Shown: one piece after another, positions 50,530 through 60,920 of the stretch
How positions within the stretch are numbered: the stretch's first letter is position 1
Layout: the number at the start of each line of letters is the position of its first letter
Origin: Peromyscus leucopus
Lineage: Eukaryota; Chordata; Mammalia; Rodentia; Cricetidae
Reading direction: 5' to 3'
DNA: 64,000 nucleotides
NCBI RefSeq assembly: GCF_004664715.2
Contig: NC_051072.1
Location: 372,001 to 436,000, forward strand
The notes under the pieces: generated by a model
What the model saw: only the letters and a program-made list of their open reading frames with translations
What the model was told of the DNA's origin: nothing
Databases searched by the model: none
Program-made: the position numbers and the translations under genes

Positions 50530-51072
50530 ATGTCCAAGATATGAGCTCTTAGCTTCTCTCCTGGTGCCCATGCCTGTATCCTGCTGCCACCTCTCTCTGC
50601 CATGATAGACTCTTATCTTTCTGGAACCTTAAACCAAATAAATGCTTTTCTCAGTAAGTTGCCTCAGTCATGGTGTTTTATTCCAACCACAGAAAAGGAA
50701 TTCAGGATAGTTTTGACAGAAGGGTATTAGAACCCTGCAAGGTCCAAGAATGATTATTGTATTCCTACTCGTCCTTACTAATGAAAAGATGTAGCCAGGG
50801 AACTATGTGGTGTCTGGTAATTTTTGTTTTCTAGTAATTTGACAAAATATTTCATCCTTTTAAAAATAACCTATAGATGAGCCTCATACCCCTCTCAGGA
50901 CACTGCCCAAGGTAATCATCATTAATAGTCCAGTCTACATGCAGCATGCTTGTAAATAATGCACGTTTACATACAAAAAGAATACATAGCATCCATGAGG
51001 GAATTCACACTTTATATAGATTGAACTAGAAACATTGCAATATAAAAATAGTAAATTAAATTGAGATAACTC

Positions 51073-51428
51073 TGTAGGTCGACTTTTCTGTCCTACCTGC
51101 CAGTTCCCAAATAACCACGCTGAGACTTATTATTAATTATAAATGCTCAACCAATAGCTCAAGTTTGTTACTAGCCAACTCTTACATTTTAAATTAACCC
51201 ATATTTCTTATCTACACTCTGCCACATGGCTTGGTACCTTTTTCAGTACAGCAAGTACATCTCCTTCTCTCTGTATTTCCTTGAGATTCTGAGACTCCTC
51301 CCTTCTTTTCTGTCACGCTCTTTTTGTTTGCAAGTCATCGACTACCTGTCCAGCTATTGGCCAGTCAGCTGCTTTATTAAACCAATCACAGGGACATATA
51401 TTCACGCAGTGTAAAGGAATATTCCACA
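51073..51428 (+). mobile_element. Solo LTR, 350-bp family copy 3
   Basis: Starts TGTAGG and ends TTCCACA, with an exact 6-bp duplication TAACTC (51067-51072, 51429-51434). Clean solo-LTR insertion next to an ORR1 LTR. Confidence 0.88.
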
Positions 51429-51436
51429 TAACTCAA

Positions 51437-51801
51437 TATGTGTAGTGTGTGCAAGTTGGAATGAGAATGACCCTCTGGGTTCATATATCTGCTTGCTTAG
51501 CCCCCAGTTCAGGAACTGTTTGGAAAGATGTAGGCGGTGCACTCTTTACAGAAGGTGTGTCACTGGGAGTGGGCGTTGAGGTTTCAAAAAGCTCACCAGG
51601 CCCAGTGGCTTGCTGCCTGTGGATCGGGCTGTACAGCTCTCATCCACTTCTCCAGCACCATGATTGCCTACCACCACGCTTCCCACCATGCTGATAATGA
51701 ACTCATGCCCTAAAACTGTATGCAAGACCCAAATTAAATGCTTTCTCTTATAAGTTGCCTTGGTCATATGTCTTCTTACAGAAGCAGAAGAGTAACTAAG
51801 C
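51437..51801 (+). mobile_element. ORR1-type MaLR LTR
   Basis: Diverged ORR1-like LTR: AGGAACTGTTTGGAAAGATG, TGTGTCACTGGGAGTGGGCG, then AAATTAAATGCTTTCTCTTA and AGTAACTAAG at the end. Confidence 0.8.
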
Positions 51802-52618
51802 CATGTACCATTAATCATTATAACCTTTCTCTGTTTTGAGACAAAGCATACAGCCCAGGCAAAACACAAATGTAATGTGTATCTGAGGGTGACCCTGTAT
51901 TCCTGATCTCCCTTCGATGTACTATGACTATTGGTCAGCAAGACATTCCTGGCTGTCATAATCGACCTGTATTAAGTGTTGTTCTGATGGAATATCTTCA
52001 AGCTACTTTGTAGAGGGCAAAAAAGTCCTGTGCATACAGATAAGCACTGGAATAGCCAGGAAAGTTAAACATGCAGGCAGCCTTCAAAAGAAAGAGATGT
52101 TTAACCTGTTCCTCCTGGAATGCTAGGTATGGATGTTGACGGGACTAGTATCAGCTTAAGACACCCTAGACTAAGTTCTCAGCACCAAAGAGCTTTATCT
52201 TCCCCAGAGGGTTGACAAACAGAGGCTTCCTGGAAACACACGGATGAATAGGTATATGCAGAAAGAAAGCCTCCTCCAGAGGGGAGAATGTAACTGAGTG
52301 GCCACAAAAATTAAAGGCCTGGAAATTCGTTAAAAGGATTGGCCTTTGGAAAACAGGGAGAACTTGGAGAATCATATTCTCTGCCACAGGAAGGGATTCT
52401 GAGGATAGATTTATAATCCAGGTCCCCAGACCAAAGATCTCGTACCTGTGTCAAGGCCCAAACCGACTCTCCCCTCTTAATACACACAGGGCCAAAGTCC
52501 TGTCTCCAACTGTTTAGGAAGCTGAGGGATTCTCCAAGCTTCTTTTCCATTGTCAAGAAGGTCCACTGCTGGATCAATCATTCCCAGATAGAAATTGGCC
52601 AGAGTTGTCCGGTATGCT

Positions 52619-52687
52619 TAGACATGCCCCGCCCCTAGACATGCCCCGCCCCTAGACATGCCCCGCCCCCTAGACATGCCCCGCCTC
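52619..52687. repeat. 17-18-bp tandem repeat of GC boxes
   Basis: Four copies of TAGACATGCCCCGCCCC (third copy one C longer, last copy CCTC). Each holds CCCCGCCC, an Sp1/KLF-type GC box. It lies between the divergent KRAB genes. Confidence 0.9.
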
Positions 52688-52724
52688 CAGCCCTTTCACT
52701 ACATAGGAATAGGACTGTCAGCCA

Positions 52725-53160
52725 TTGACTGACAAATCTCACTGTGACTATGGACAGCCCAAATTAACGTCAGAGGGCTTACAAGGGACTGTAACATATC
52801 TAATATTGAAAACATTTAGCCTGGGCACTTTCCCTTATTCTGATGTCTGCTATTCATCCTCGTGGGTTAACTCGATCTGGACAAGAGGAATATTACTGGG
52901 CCCCTGAGACTACTTGGTGGGCATGTACCAATGGTTTAACTAAATGTGTTTTTTCTTGATGACTTATATAATGGGGGAAAAAAAACATTTTAATATGGGC
53001 CATGGACTGCAAAGAAAAGAAGAACTGCGCCTGCCCTCACCCCTGAATGGAGCCGGCACGGGCACACTGACAGCCATAGAAACATCAGCTTTTATCACGA
53101 GAGATAAAAACTTTAAAAACTGTGTAGACGTGAGGATCAGGATCTAGAGGTATAAAGTTT
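52725..53160 (+). pseudogene. Retroviral env-like relic
   Basis: At 52861-52950 one frame reads YYWAPETTWWACTNGLTKCV, resembling the conserved surface-subunit segment of gammaretrovirus-like envelopes. The next part in another frame (GAGTGTLTAIETSAF, about 53049-53093) resembles the start of a transmembrane subunit. Frames shift and stops intervene, so it cannot be translated as one protein. There are no gag or pol remains beside it. It lies in the spacer between the two KRAB genes. Confidence 0.5.
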
Positions 53161-53379
53161 CTGCTTTTGAATTAAAACAACAGAGATTCCCTTACAGAAA
53201 TGGCCCTACAAACTCCATGAGGCTCAGACCTACTTCTCATGAGATGAGGGGACTGTACGTGGCTTTGTTGTGAATCTGGAACTTTGAAAACAGCTGTCCA
53301 GCTGCAGACTCAGGCTTTCCCTCTCCAACCGGTTCTGCAGACTTGGGGGCAGAAACCCAGGAGAGTGGAAAAGTGGAAA

Positions 53380-53660
53380 TCTCTCTCCCATGGTTCCTGG
53401 AATTCCCAAGACCTCTGGGAAATGTAGTCCCTGAGACTCTGACGAAACAAGGGGCTACTCTGGAAATCGCCATTCAGCTTTTGGTAAGCACACGTGCATC
53501 CTCCTCCAAATCTGGCGAGAATCCAGTCCTGCTCCGCTCTCGGGGTGCATCTCTGACATGGAGGTTGGTCCAGGGTGCAGCGCAACCAGGCAGGCCAGAG
53601 GAACTGTGCGGGGAGGGCGTGGCGCAGTCGGGCTTGAAGGGAGCAGAGGGGGGCGGAGTC
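53380..53660 (+). promoter_or_regulatory. Promoter region of right KRAB gene
   Basis: This moderately CpG-rich stretch contains GGGAAATGTAGTCC (53418-53431), a CACGTG-like site (CACACGTG, 53490-53497) and a GC-rich block after the start exon (GGGGCGGAG at 53651-53659). It aligns with the reverse complement of the left promoter. No TATA box is evident at the expected place. Confidence 0.6.
53558..53563 (+). CDS. Start codon exon end, right gene
   Basis: ATG-GAG is followed by a GTTGGT donor, in the same context as the left gene. Phase-0 joining to the exon at 59621 (which begins GAG-ATG) gives an N-terminus [14 protein letters not shown], matching the leader common in rodent KRAB zinc-finger proteins. 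That match is the main reason for choosing this start. The 5' end of the exon is unmapped. Confidence 0.6.
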
Positions 53661-54298
53661 TAAGCCATTTAGAGGTGCTGTGCTGAACTAGCCTGGGCCA
53701 CAGTCAAGGTGCAAGTCCGGGTTGGGGAGAAGACGATGGGGCTGATGCTGGGAATGACCACTTCGTAAGGAGGCATCTTGCTGCCTTTATCTTCCTTGTG
53801 CTTTGGGGACAGGAGATCAGGCTTGGTACTTCAGGCGTGGAGAAGCTTGCGAGAACCAGGATTGCCTGGGTGGGTTTCTGACAGTCTTTGGCTGGAGGTG
53901 GTGTTGGGAGCTCATTCACACGTGGCCGTTATTTGATTTCTCAGTTTGTTTAGGCAAGGGGATATCTGGTCCTTTCTTTATGGTTGGCCAGTATTCTCGT
54001 TTTAGTCGACTGAAGTTCATCAGGTGGCTAGGTTCGTTCCCAGGACAGAGTTCTGCAAGGAAGACTGGTGGTGTACTGGATGTTTCTCTCACTTTCTTTG
54101 GAATGAACTGCCGATTTAAGGGTGGTTCGCTCTGAAAAGGAATCTCCCATGTCCAATCCTGTGAGCTGAATCCTCACAGGAACACTCCCATAGGGAGGCA
54201 GAACCATGCCATAAAGAGGATAGGCTGAGCTTTGCACTGTCCCAGCAATGTTGATCCTACAGTGTGGGGTGAAAAATAATAGAAAATAACAACCCACT

Positions 54299-54640
54299 TG
54301 TAGGAGCCCGTTCTCGGGTTCCTCGTGGCTTTACCCAGCAGGTCCGAATAGAGGATGATCAGGACCACAGGCCTGAGTGCAGGTGTCTGAGATGGTCTGC
54401 ACTTGGCTGTGCTGGGGGAGGAGGTCTTTTGCTCCACACCTTGGTGTCTCTATAAAAACCCTGGGGCAGAGACAGTCCGGGCCATTGGAAAAAGGTTCCA
54501 GGCCCTCTTGAGGCTATCCTTTATTTTTCTGTTTATCTCCGCAAGATTCTCTGCAATAAATCTTTCTACCTAATATTTCCTGCTGCTTGCACTCAAGAAA
54601 ACTCTGGGGAGCTGTGGGGGTGGTGGGTAAACGCCCCACA
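54299..54640 (+). mobile_element. Solo LTR in intron 1 of right gene
   Basis: TGTAGG...CCCCACA with an exact 6-bp duplication CCCACT (54293-54298, 54641-54646). It carries a TATAAAA box (54454-54460) and an AATAAA signal (about 54554), in the order expected for U3-R-U5. It could act as an alternative promoter in sense with the right KRAB gene. Confidence 0.85.
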
Positions 54641-55509
54641 CCCACTCTGTTCCGCCAGAGACCGTGTGATGTTGGAAGTGTGGACACTTTTCAGGCTGGA
54701 GACATGAGTCCGTGTGAGGACAGACTTGAGCCTCGGGATTTTTAGTGATTGGAGGGGGGCTTGAGAGACTCTGTGGAGGAACCACAGCCCTGCACACCCG
54801 ACAGCCTGTGTGCATTGTTCTCCATTCACAACCTCCCCCGTGCATCTGTGTACTCTGACATTTCTGCTCAACCGTCACTGAGTGTGGCATTCAGCTTCCG
54901 CGATGTCCCTGTAGAGTGCTTATGGAAGCGTTTCTCCAAGAACTTATACTATGTCATAAACACTAAGAGATGAATCTGAAGAGCTCTGGTTCGCCCAGGG
55001 TCCTGTGATTAGCATGGTGTTCGCTCTTCATCCTGTCCTTTGTGCTTTTCACTTTTCAGTCAGACCAGGTGTTTGTGAGCTGGAGACTGACTTTGGACAT
55101 TGAAGTCTACTCTTAGGAAACATGGGCTTCAAACCACCTCATCTTAAATACCAGTGTTTTCTGTGTCTTTTGTGACTATAATTAAAATAATAGGCACTTG
55201 ATCATTAATGTTAATAAATTGCAAGAAAATGGTAGTGTGTTTTACGTTTTTAAGACAGAAAAAGTATGCTGCCTTTTCCATCAAAACTGATTTTTTTCTC
55301 TGTACAGCATGCCGATGCAGCAGCATGCTTACTTATGACGTACAGACCTGTGTGTATTCATTTAATTTGTAGTAAACAGACTAGAAAGAAAAGAAACTTC
55401 AGCTTACTCTGTGGCACATCCCTGCTGTCTCTGCATTTGTGAGGAGGAGGCAGGAGCACAAGGTCATCCTCTAGCAAATCAAGGCCAACCTATGCTACCT
55501 GAGTCTGTG

Positions 55510-55722
55510 TCAGAAAACTTTATTTATTTATTTTAAATTATTTATTTTTATTTCATGTGCATTGGTGTTTTGCCTGCACATATGTCTGTGTGAGGGTGTC
55601 AGATGCCCTGCAACTGGAATTATAGACAATTGTGAGCTGCCATGTGGGTTCTAGAAATTGAACGTGGGTCCTCTGGGAGAGCAGCCAGTGCTCATAACTG
55701 CTGAGCCATCTCTCCAATCCCA
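55510..55722 (-). mobile_element. B2 SINE
   Basis: Antisense B2 (TGTGTGAGGGTGTCAGATGC to TGAGCCATCTCTCCAATCCC) in intron 1 of the right gene. Confidence 0.88.
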
Positions 55723-58632
55723 TCAGAAAACATTTAAACATAGTGTATAGATGTGCTAAAGTCAGTTGAGAATTGAGTCCCGACTTTGACTGGACACACT
55801 CCACTTACTATTTCATTAAGAACACTCACAATAGAAAAAAAAAAGCTAAACTAAAAAAAAGAAGACTCAGGAACTGACTCTTTAAAATCTACAGGTACAT
55901 CTAGACATCTAACATACAAAGCAAAACATGGAATATATATTTTGAAACTAATATTCTAATTATACATTCCATGTTTCCAATAAAAGCATTACATATGGTC
56001 TTCCATGGGTCATTTCCATATGTTAAGTTGTAGTGTAGCCAGATGTGACAACTTAAGGCAAACATTATTGTGCGCCATACTCTTGTGAGTCAAAAGCTGG
56101 GGACAAAGACCTGTGAGTTCCTTCTTCATGTTCTTTGTGGTGAGTTTTTAAAGCACTATGTTCTGGAATTGAGAGACAGGACAGGTCTGAATGGAGGGTC
56201 ACTGGGATTTGGAGCCGGGCAACAACACAGCCCTCTCTTTACAAGGAACTTTGATTTCCCCCACAGTCTCCAGGTAGTCAGGTTTGTCTGGAGGGTACGA
56301 GAAATATCTCCCTGGGGACACTGAGAGGGCTTGGGAGAATTTGTAGGAGTTCTGCTCTGTCTGTTCTGTTGTTGGAGGCTTGTATCTAGGACCAGCCTCC
56401 ATTCAGGGAGGAACAGTTGGTCTATAGTGACCCATCTGGTAGTTAGTTTGAGTTTGCAGCAATTTTGAATGAATCACAGTTTGTCCTTCTCAGGCCTGAT
56501 ATTGTTTGCCTTCTTTCTCCATGGAAAATGAATGTTGCCAGTTGCAACTGCCCCTGAAATGTTTGCTTTTAATTATATCACCTGAAAACCAGCTGAATGG
56601 GACCATGGTGGCAGGCCTTCTGCCCGCATCCCCAGGCAGCCCATGGTGAGGACAGTGGCCTCAGCACAGCCACACTTCCCCATCCAGAACAGTGATAACG
56701 GGTGCTGGGCAGCATTAGGGAGAGGTCCTTGCAGTCAGTTCACCATTGAGAACCTGCTCCAGTTCTCAGAGAGAACAGTGTTTCCATCTTCACTCTGCCC
56801 TGCATTCCTGCAGTTCTCCAAGCTGACCTGTTGTCGTGATATGCTAAGTATGGAAGAGTGAAATCTGTAGTTTTCATTTACTTGAAATGTGGGGACATGT
56901 TCTACTACCTACAGAGAAACTTTCAACAGAGTTTAGTTGCTTTTTCTTGAGAAATTACTGGATTTTTCTATTCACTAACTTTCTTCAGTGTACTGTGATT
57001 TGGGGATCCATCTTCCTCCACAGTGCCTCTGCACTCTGCCCTTGAGATAAGAGATGTTTATTTCAGTGTAATCATTCTTTCCAAGGCATACTTTTCCTCT
57101 GTACCAAAAATCTTTTGACTATAACCATCCTCCTCCTCATGCTGAAAACACATTGCACTTCAGACACAAGACTCAGGATTGGAACTGGATCTGACCTGAA
57201 ATCCTCCTACCTGAGTCCAAGTTTTCATAGTGATGGGAAGCGCTTTGCAAGCTTCCAAGGGAGAGAGAGGAGTGATAAACAGTTTTATTTAGCTGTTGTT
57301 CCTATGAACCACAACAATGACCAGTATGGCAAGATATCACGAAGGGTGCAACAGTGACTGTTGTTGTGGACAGTAGCTGTCTAATTGGACTTAAGTCCTG
57401 CTCAAGAGTAGGCAAATCCTGCCTGGAATCATGGCTGCCACTCATGGTTAGTTGGGTCATGGATCTTCGAGGAGTTCCTGCCTACTACTACTTTACCAAA
57501 CCATCATAATACCTAACTGCATTCCCAATACTTTTCCTTAGAACCGTAGATAAGTGCAGCTCTCAGCCGCTTCTCTCTCGCCAGTAGTCAGAAAGCATTA
57601 CAGAAAACCAAAGTGACCAAAGTGCAGAGTAGAATGATGGTGTGGTACCCTGCCCCAGTGGATACATCTACATAGTCATCATCATAATTCCTGCACATAA
57701 GGCTCAGGGAATATCTCTGGAGATGGAGCTGTTAGATCATATGAACCAGAAGTCAGTTGTGTATGCTGTGAGGTTGTGTCTCCTACAAAGTGAAGGGAAG
57801 TTGCACTCATGATACCTCAACAGTGTGACTGCCTGAAAATGCTAATATACATGATTTCCTGCCGGGGGGTTATCTACAGTCTTCCCCATAGATGAGTCCT
57901 CTCACTGTTTATCCAACACCAAGAAGTCAGCCATCCAAACATCCATGCAGACAGCACTGAACAGAATCCGCAGTTCATATTTATTTATGAATGCATATGT
58001 AGGTACCTACACATGTAACAGTAATAATTAAAGATGGAGACACAATGTACTTCAGAAGAAGTAACACGTGAGCATGGGAGGGGCTGGAATAAGGAAAGAA
58101 AAGGGGAAATTATGTAATTATATTTTAAACAATTTTTTAAAAAGAGGATAAATTCATGGTGTTTGTGACAATATGGATAAAACTGAGAATTATTTCAGGC
58201 ATTGAAAAGTACTACTTCATCATATTGATATGCTACATGCAGAGTTGTAACTCACAGGAGTTGGAGATGGAATGGTTTGCTATCAGCCAGGGACATCAGG
58301 AAGCCGAGGCTTTGGGACTTTTCAAACAATGGATGTTCTGGAACCGTGTGATAAGAGAGTGATCAATGCTCCCTGTACTGTTGCTCCAAAAGTTGGATAT
58401 GTGTAAGCTTCATCTAGTGTTCAGAAGCCTGCTTTCTGAAGCTTTGCTTCAGAAGCCTGAAATACAGTGTTTGGGGAGATGAACACACTGAAAACTGAAA
58501 ACTGATGGAAAGGCTATGCAAAACTTACCCTTAAAATTCACACCAAATACCCCTTTAATATATAAATTCCCAGTATTTTTCACGCAGTAAAAAAAAAAAA
58601 AGGAAAAATAATGTTGTTGCTATCATAGATTA
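55723..58632 (+). other. Intron 1 of right gene, unannotated part
   Basis: Mixed single-copy-looking sequence without supported exons. Short frames lack domain features. Confidence 0.5.
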
Positions 58633-58974
58633 TGTGGTAGTTTGAAAGAAAATGGCCCCCAATGGGAGTGGCACTATTTGGAGGTGTGACCTTGTTGAAG
58701 CAAGTGTGTCACTGTGGAGGTGGGCTTTGAGGTCTCTTTTGCACAAGCTTCCCTCAATGTGACAGTCAGTTGAGTTCCGATTACCTCTGAGTCAAAATAT
58801 AAGATTCTAAGCTATTCCTCCAGCACGCCTGCATGCTCCCGTGCTCCCCGTCCTGATGATAATGGACTGAACCTCTGAAACTGTAAGTGAGCCAACCCAG
58901 TTAAATATTTCATTTATAAGACTTGCTGTGGTCGTGGTGTCTTTTCAGAGCAATAGAAAACCCTAACTAATACA
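58633..58974 (+). mobile_element. ORR1-type MaLR solo LTR
   Basis: TGTGGTAGTTTGAAAGAAAA start and ACTAATACA end, with an exact 5-bp duplication GATTA (58628-58632, 58975-58979), as expected of class III elements. It is in intron 1 of the right gene. Confidence 0.92.
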
Positions 58975-59234
58975 GATTATGTTGGGGCTTTACTCAATAA
59001 TATATGAAAAGCAGAAAAAATGTGATTCATAGAGTATTTTGAAATAAGAAAATAGTTGCACCAGCAATCATAATTCTCAGCTACAGCACACTGAGGTACA
59101 GGTGTCAACTATTCAAAGCATGGAATATTGCAAATCCATCAGTGCCTGTCAAAGAAGAGGGAAGGGGAAATGAACATAAGATCAGAGCAATATCTAGTGT
59201 ATTTTAAATATTCCCAAAGTATTTCTATTTCTGT

Positions 59235-59535
59235 ACTTGCTGATTATTATTCAGGCAACACTCCATCACTGAGGGAAGTCTAAGCAGGAGCCTAGAGGCA
59301 GGAACTGGAGCAGAGGCCCTAGAGGAACACTGCTTCCTGGCTTGTTCTCCATGCTTTGCTCAGCCTACTTTTTTATACCTTTGAGGACCACCTGTCCAGG
59401 GTGGTACCACCCCCAGTGGGCTGGGTTGTTCCATATCCATCACCAATTAAGAAAGTTACATCACATGGAGATCTTTTCTCAATTATGCTTCTCTTTTCTC
59501 AAATGGCCAATGTCAAGTTGACAGGAAAACTATCC
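59235..59535 (+). mobile_element. Same rodent repeat family, 5' truncated
   Basis: CACTCCATCACTGAGGGAAG, GGCTTGTTCTCCATGCTTTG, ACCACCTGTCCAGG, and an end near CAATGTCAAGTTGACAGG. It stops about 90 bp before the right KRAB-A exon. Confidence 0.7.
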
Positions 59536-59563
59536 GACCCAATGCATCTTAGTATTTATATAA

Positions 59564-59890
<327 letters not shown>

Positions 59891-60253
59891 TAGCTAAGAA
59901 ACATTTCATTGTTATTCTCTTTGTATGTTTAACCTGTCTGTGTTGGGAGCATGCATCCTTGACTCTAGTGGGACTGGGGGAAATTCAATGGCATGAGGCA
60001 TGGAGCACTCATGTTAATGGAAATGTTTCACAATTCACTTTTAATGTTTTCCCTTTTAACTGAAGCTTAGAATCTGCAGATTGTAAATCCTCTTCAACAT
60101 TCTAATATACCTATCAGAAATCATTTCAGGAACTAATTGCCTGCAAACATTTACTATATCATTTCTTTTCTCATAAGCAGCATACTGTAAGTTGCAAGTC
60201 AATTCCTAGTGGAAGAACACCCAAACCATCTTGTTCCTCTTTCCTCCAAACAG

Positions 60254-60331
60254 GTCTTACTGTCTCTAAGCCATACCTGGTGACATTTCTGGAGCAAAGA
60301 CAAGGTCCTTGGGATGTGAAGAAACAAGCAG
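60254..60331 (+). CDS. KRAB-B box exon, right gene
   Basis: This is a 78-bp exon with acceptor CCAAACAG and donor GTATAT, entering and leaving in phase 1. The 25 full codons read LTVSKPYLVTFLEQ then RQGPWDVKKQA, a typical KRAB-B box. It lies 507 bp after KRAB-A. Together with KRAB-A this makes a complete AB-type repression module. The left gene has the homologous exon at 33487-33566 with two extra bases. Confidence 0.85.
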
Positions 60332-60731
60332 GTATATTATCTTTAAGTATCATCTTGCATAAGTCCCATATAATGTATTCAGACCTACTGTGACTTCTCT
60401 TAAAACTTTTATGGTTTTGGTCTCTTCTTATATAATTTATCTTATCTAAAACAATTTAACCCTTTTTAGAAATATAACTTCATATTTACGACTTTTATAA
60501 CTTTTTAAAATGGTTCACTGGTCCTGAGAGAAGAGTTACATCTCAGTAAGAGCTTTAGTGATATGAATAAACTTGGATGAGAGAGCATTTTTTGTAATCA
60601 AGAATCCAGAAGAGGGGAGTATAGAGCATGAGTTCAGTTGGTACCTGATTGTAAAGAATCAATTGAGATGATTTACTCCCTTTGAAAAGCCATCTGAACC
60701 TTTGTATATAGCCCCCTTGATTAAGCAATTT

Positions 60732-60906
60732 CTTTTCTTTTTTTTCTTTTTTTTTTTGATTTTTCGAGACAGGGTTTCTCTGTGTAGCTTTGTACCTTTC
60801 CTGGGACTCACTTGGTAGCCCAGGCTCGCCTTGAACTCACAGAGATCCACTTGCCTCTGCCTCCCGAGTGCTGGGTTTAAAGGCGTGCGCCACCACCGCC
60901 CAGCTC
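60732..60906 (-). mobile_element. B1 SINE with target-site duplication
   Basis: Antisense full B1 flanked by GATTAAGCAATTTC (60718-60731 and 60907-60920), downstream of the right KRAB-B exon. Confidence 0.93.
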
Positions 60907-60920
60907 GATTAAGCAATTTC

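Larger units (their letters stand above)
49383..50695 (+). mobile_element. Older ORR1/MT-type LTR, split by a 1-kb LTR
   Basis: The 5' part (TTTGTCACTGGGGTTGGGCT) stops at 49480 and the 3' part resumes at 50536 with the MaLR 3' segment (AACCTTAAACCAAATAAATG, TTGCCTCAGTCATGGTGTTT). The intervening 1.05 kb is a later insertion. Confidence 0.7.
53370..55220 (+). repeat. Right arm of inverted duplication
   Basis: This is the mirror-image counterpart of 44830-46400. It holds the promoter and first exon of the right gene and the start of its first intron. A solo LTR (54299-54640) lies within this arm and I found no counterpart in the left arm, so it may have been inserted after the duplication. 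Confidence 0.8.

Noticed and set aside
51546..51959. 137-codon minus-strand frame
   Set aside because: Mostly antisense to an ORR1-type LTR; nothing protein-like beyond chance.
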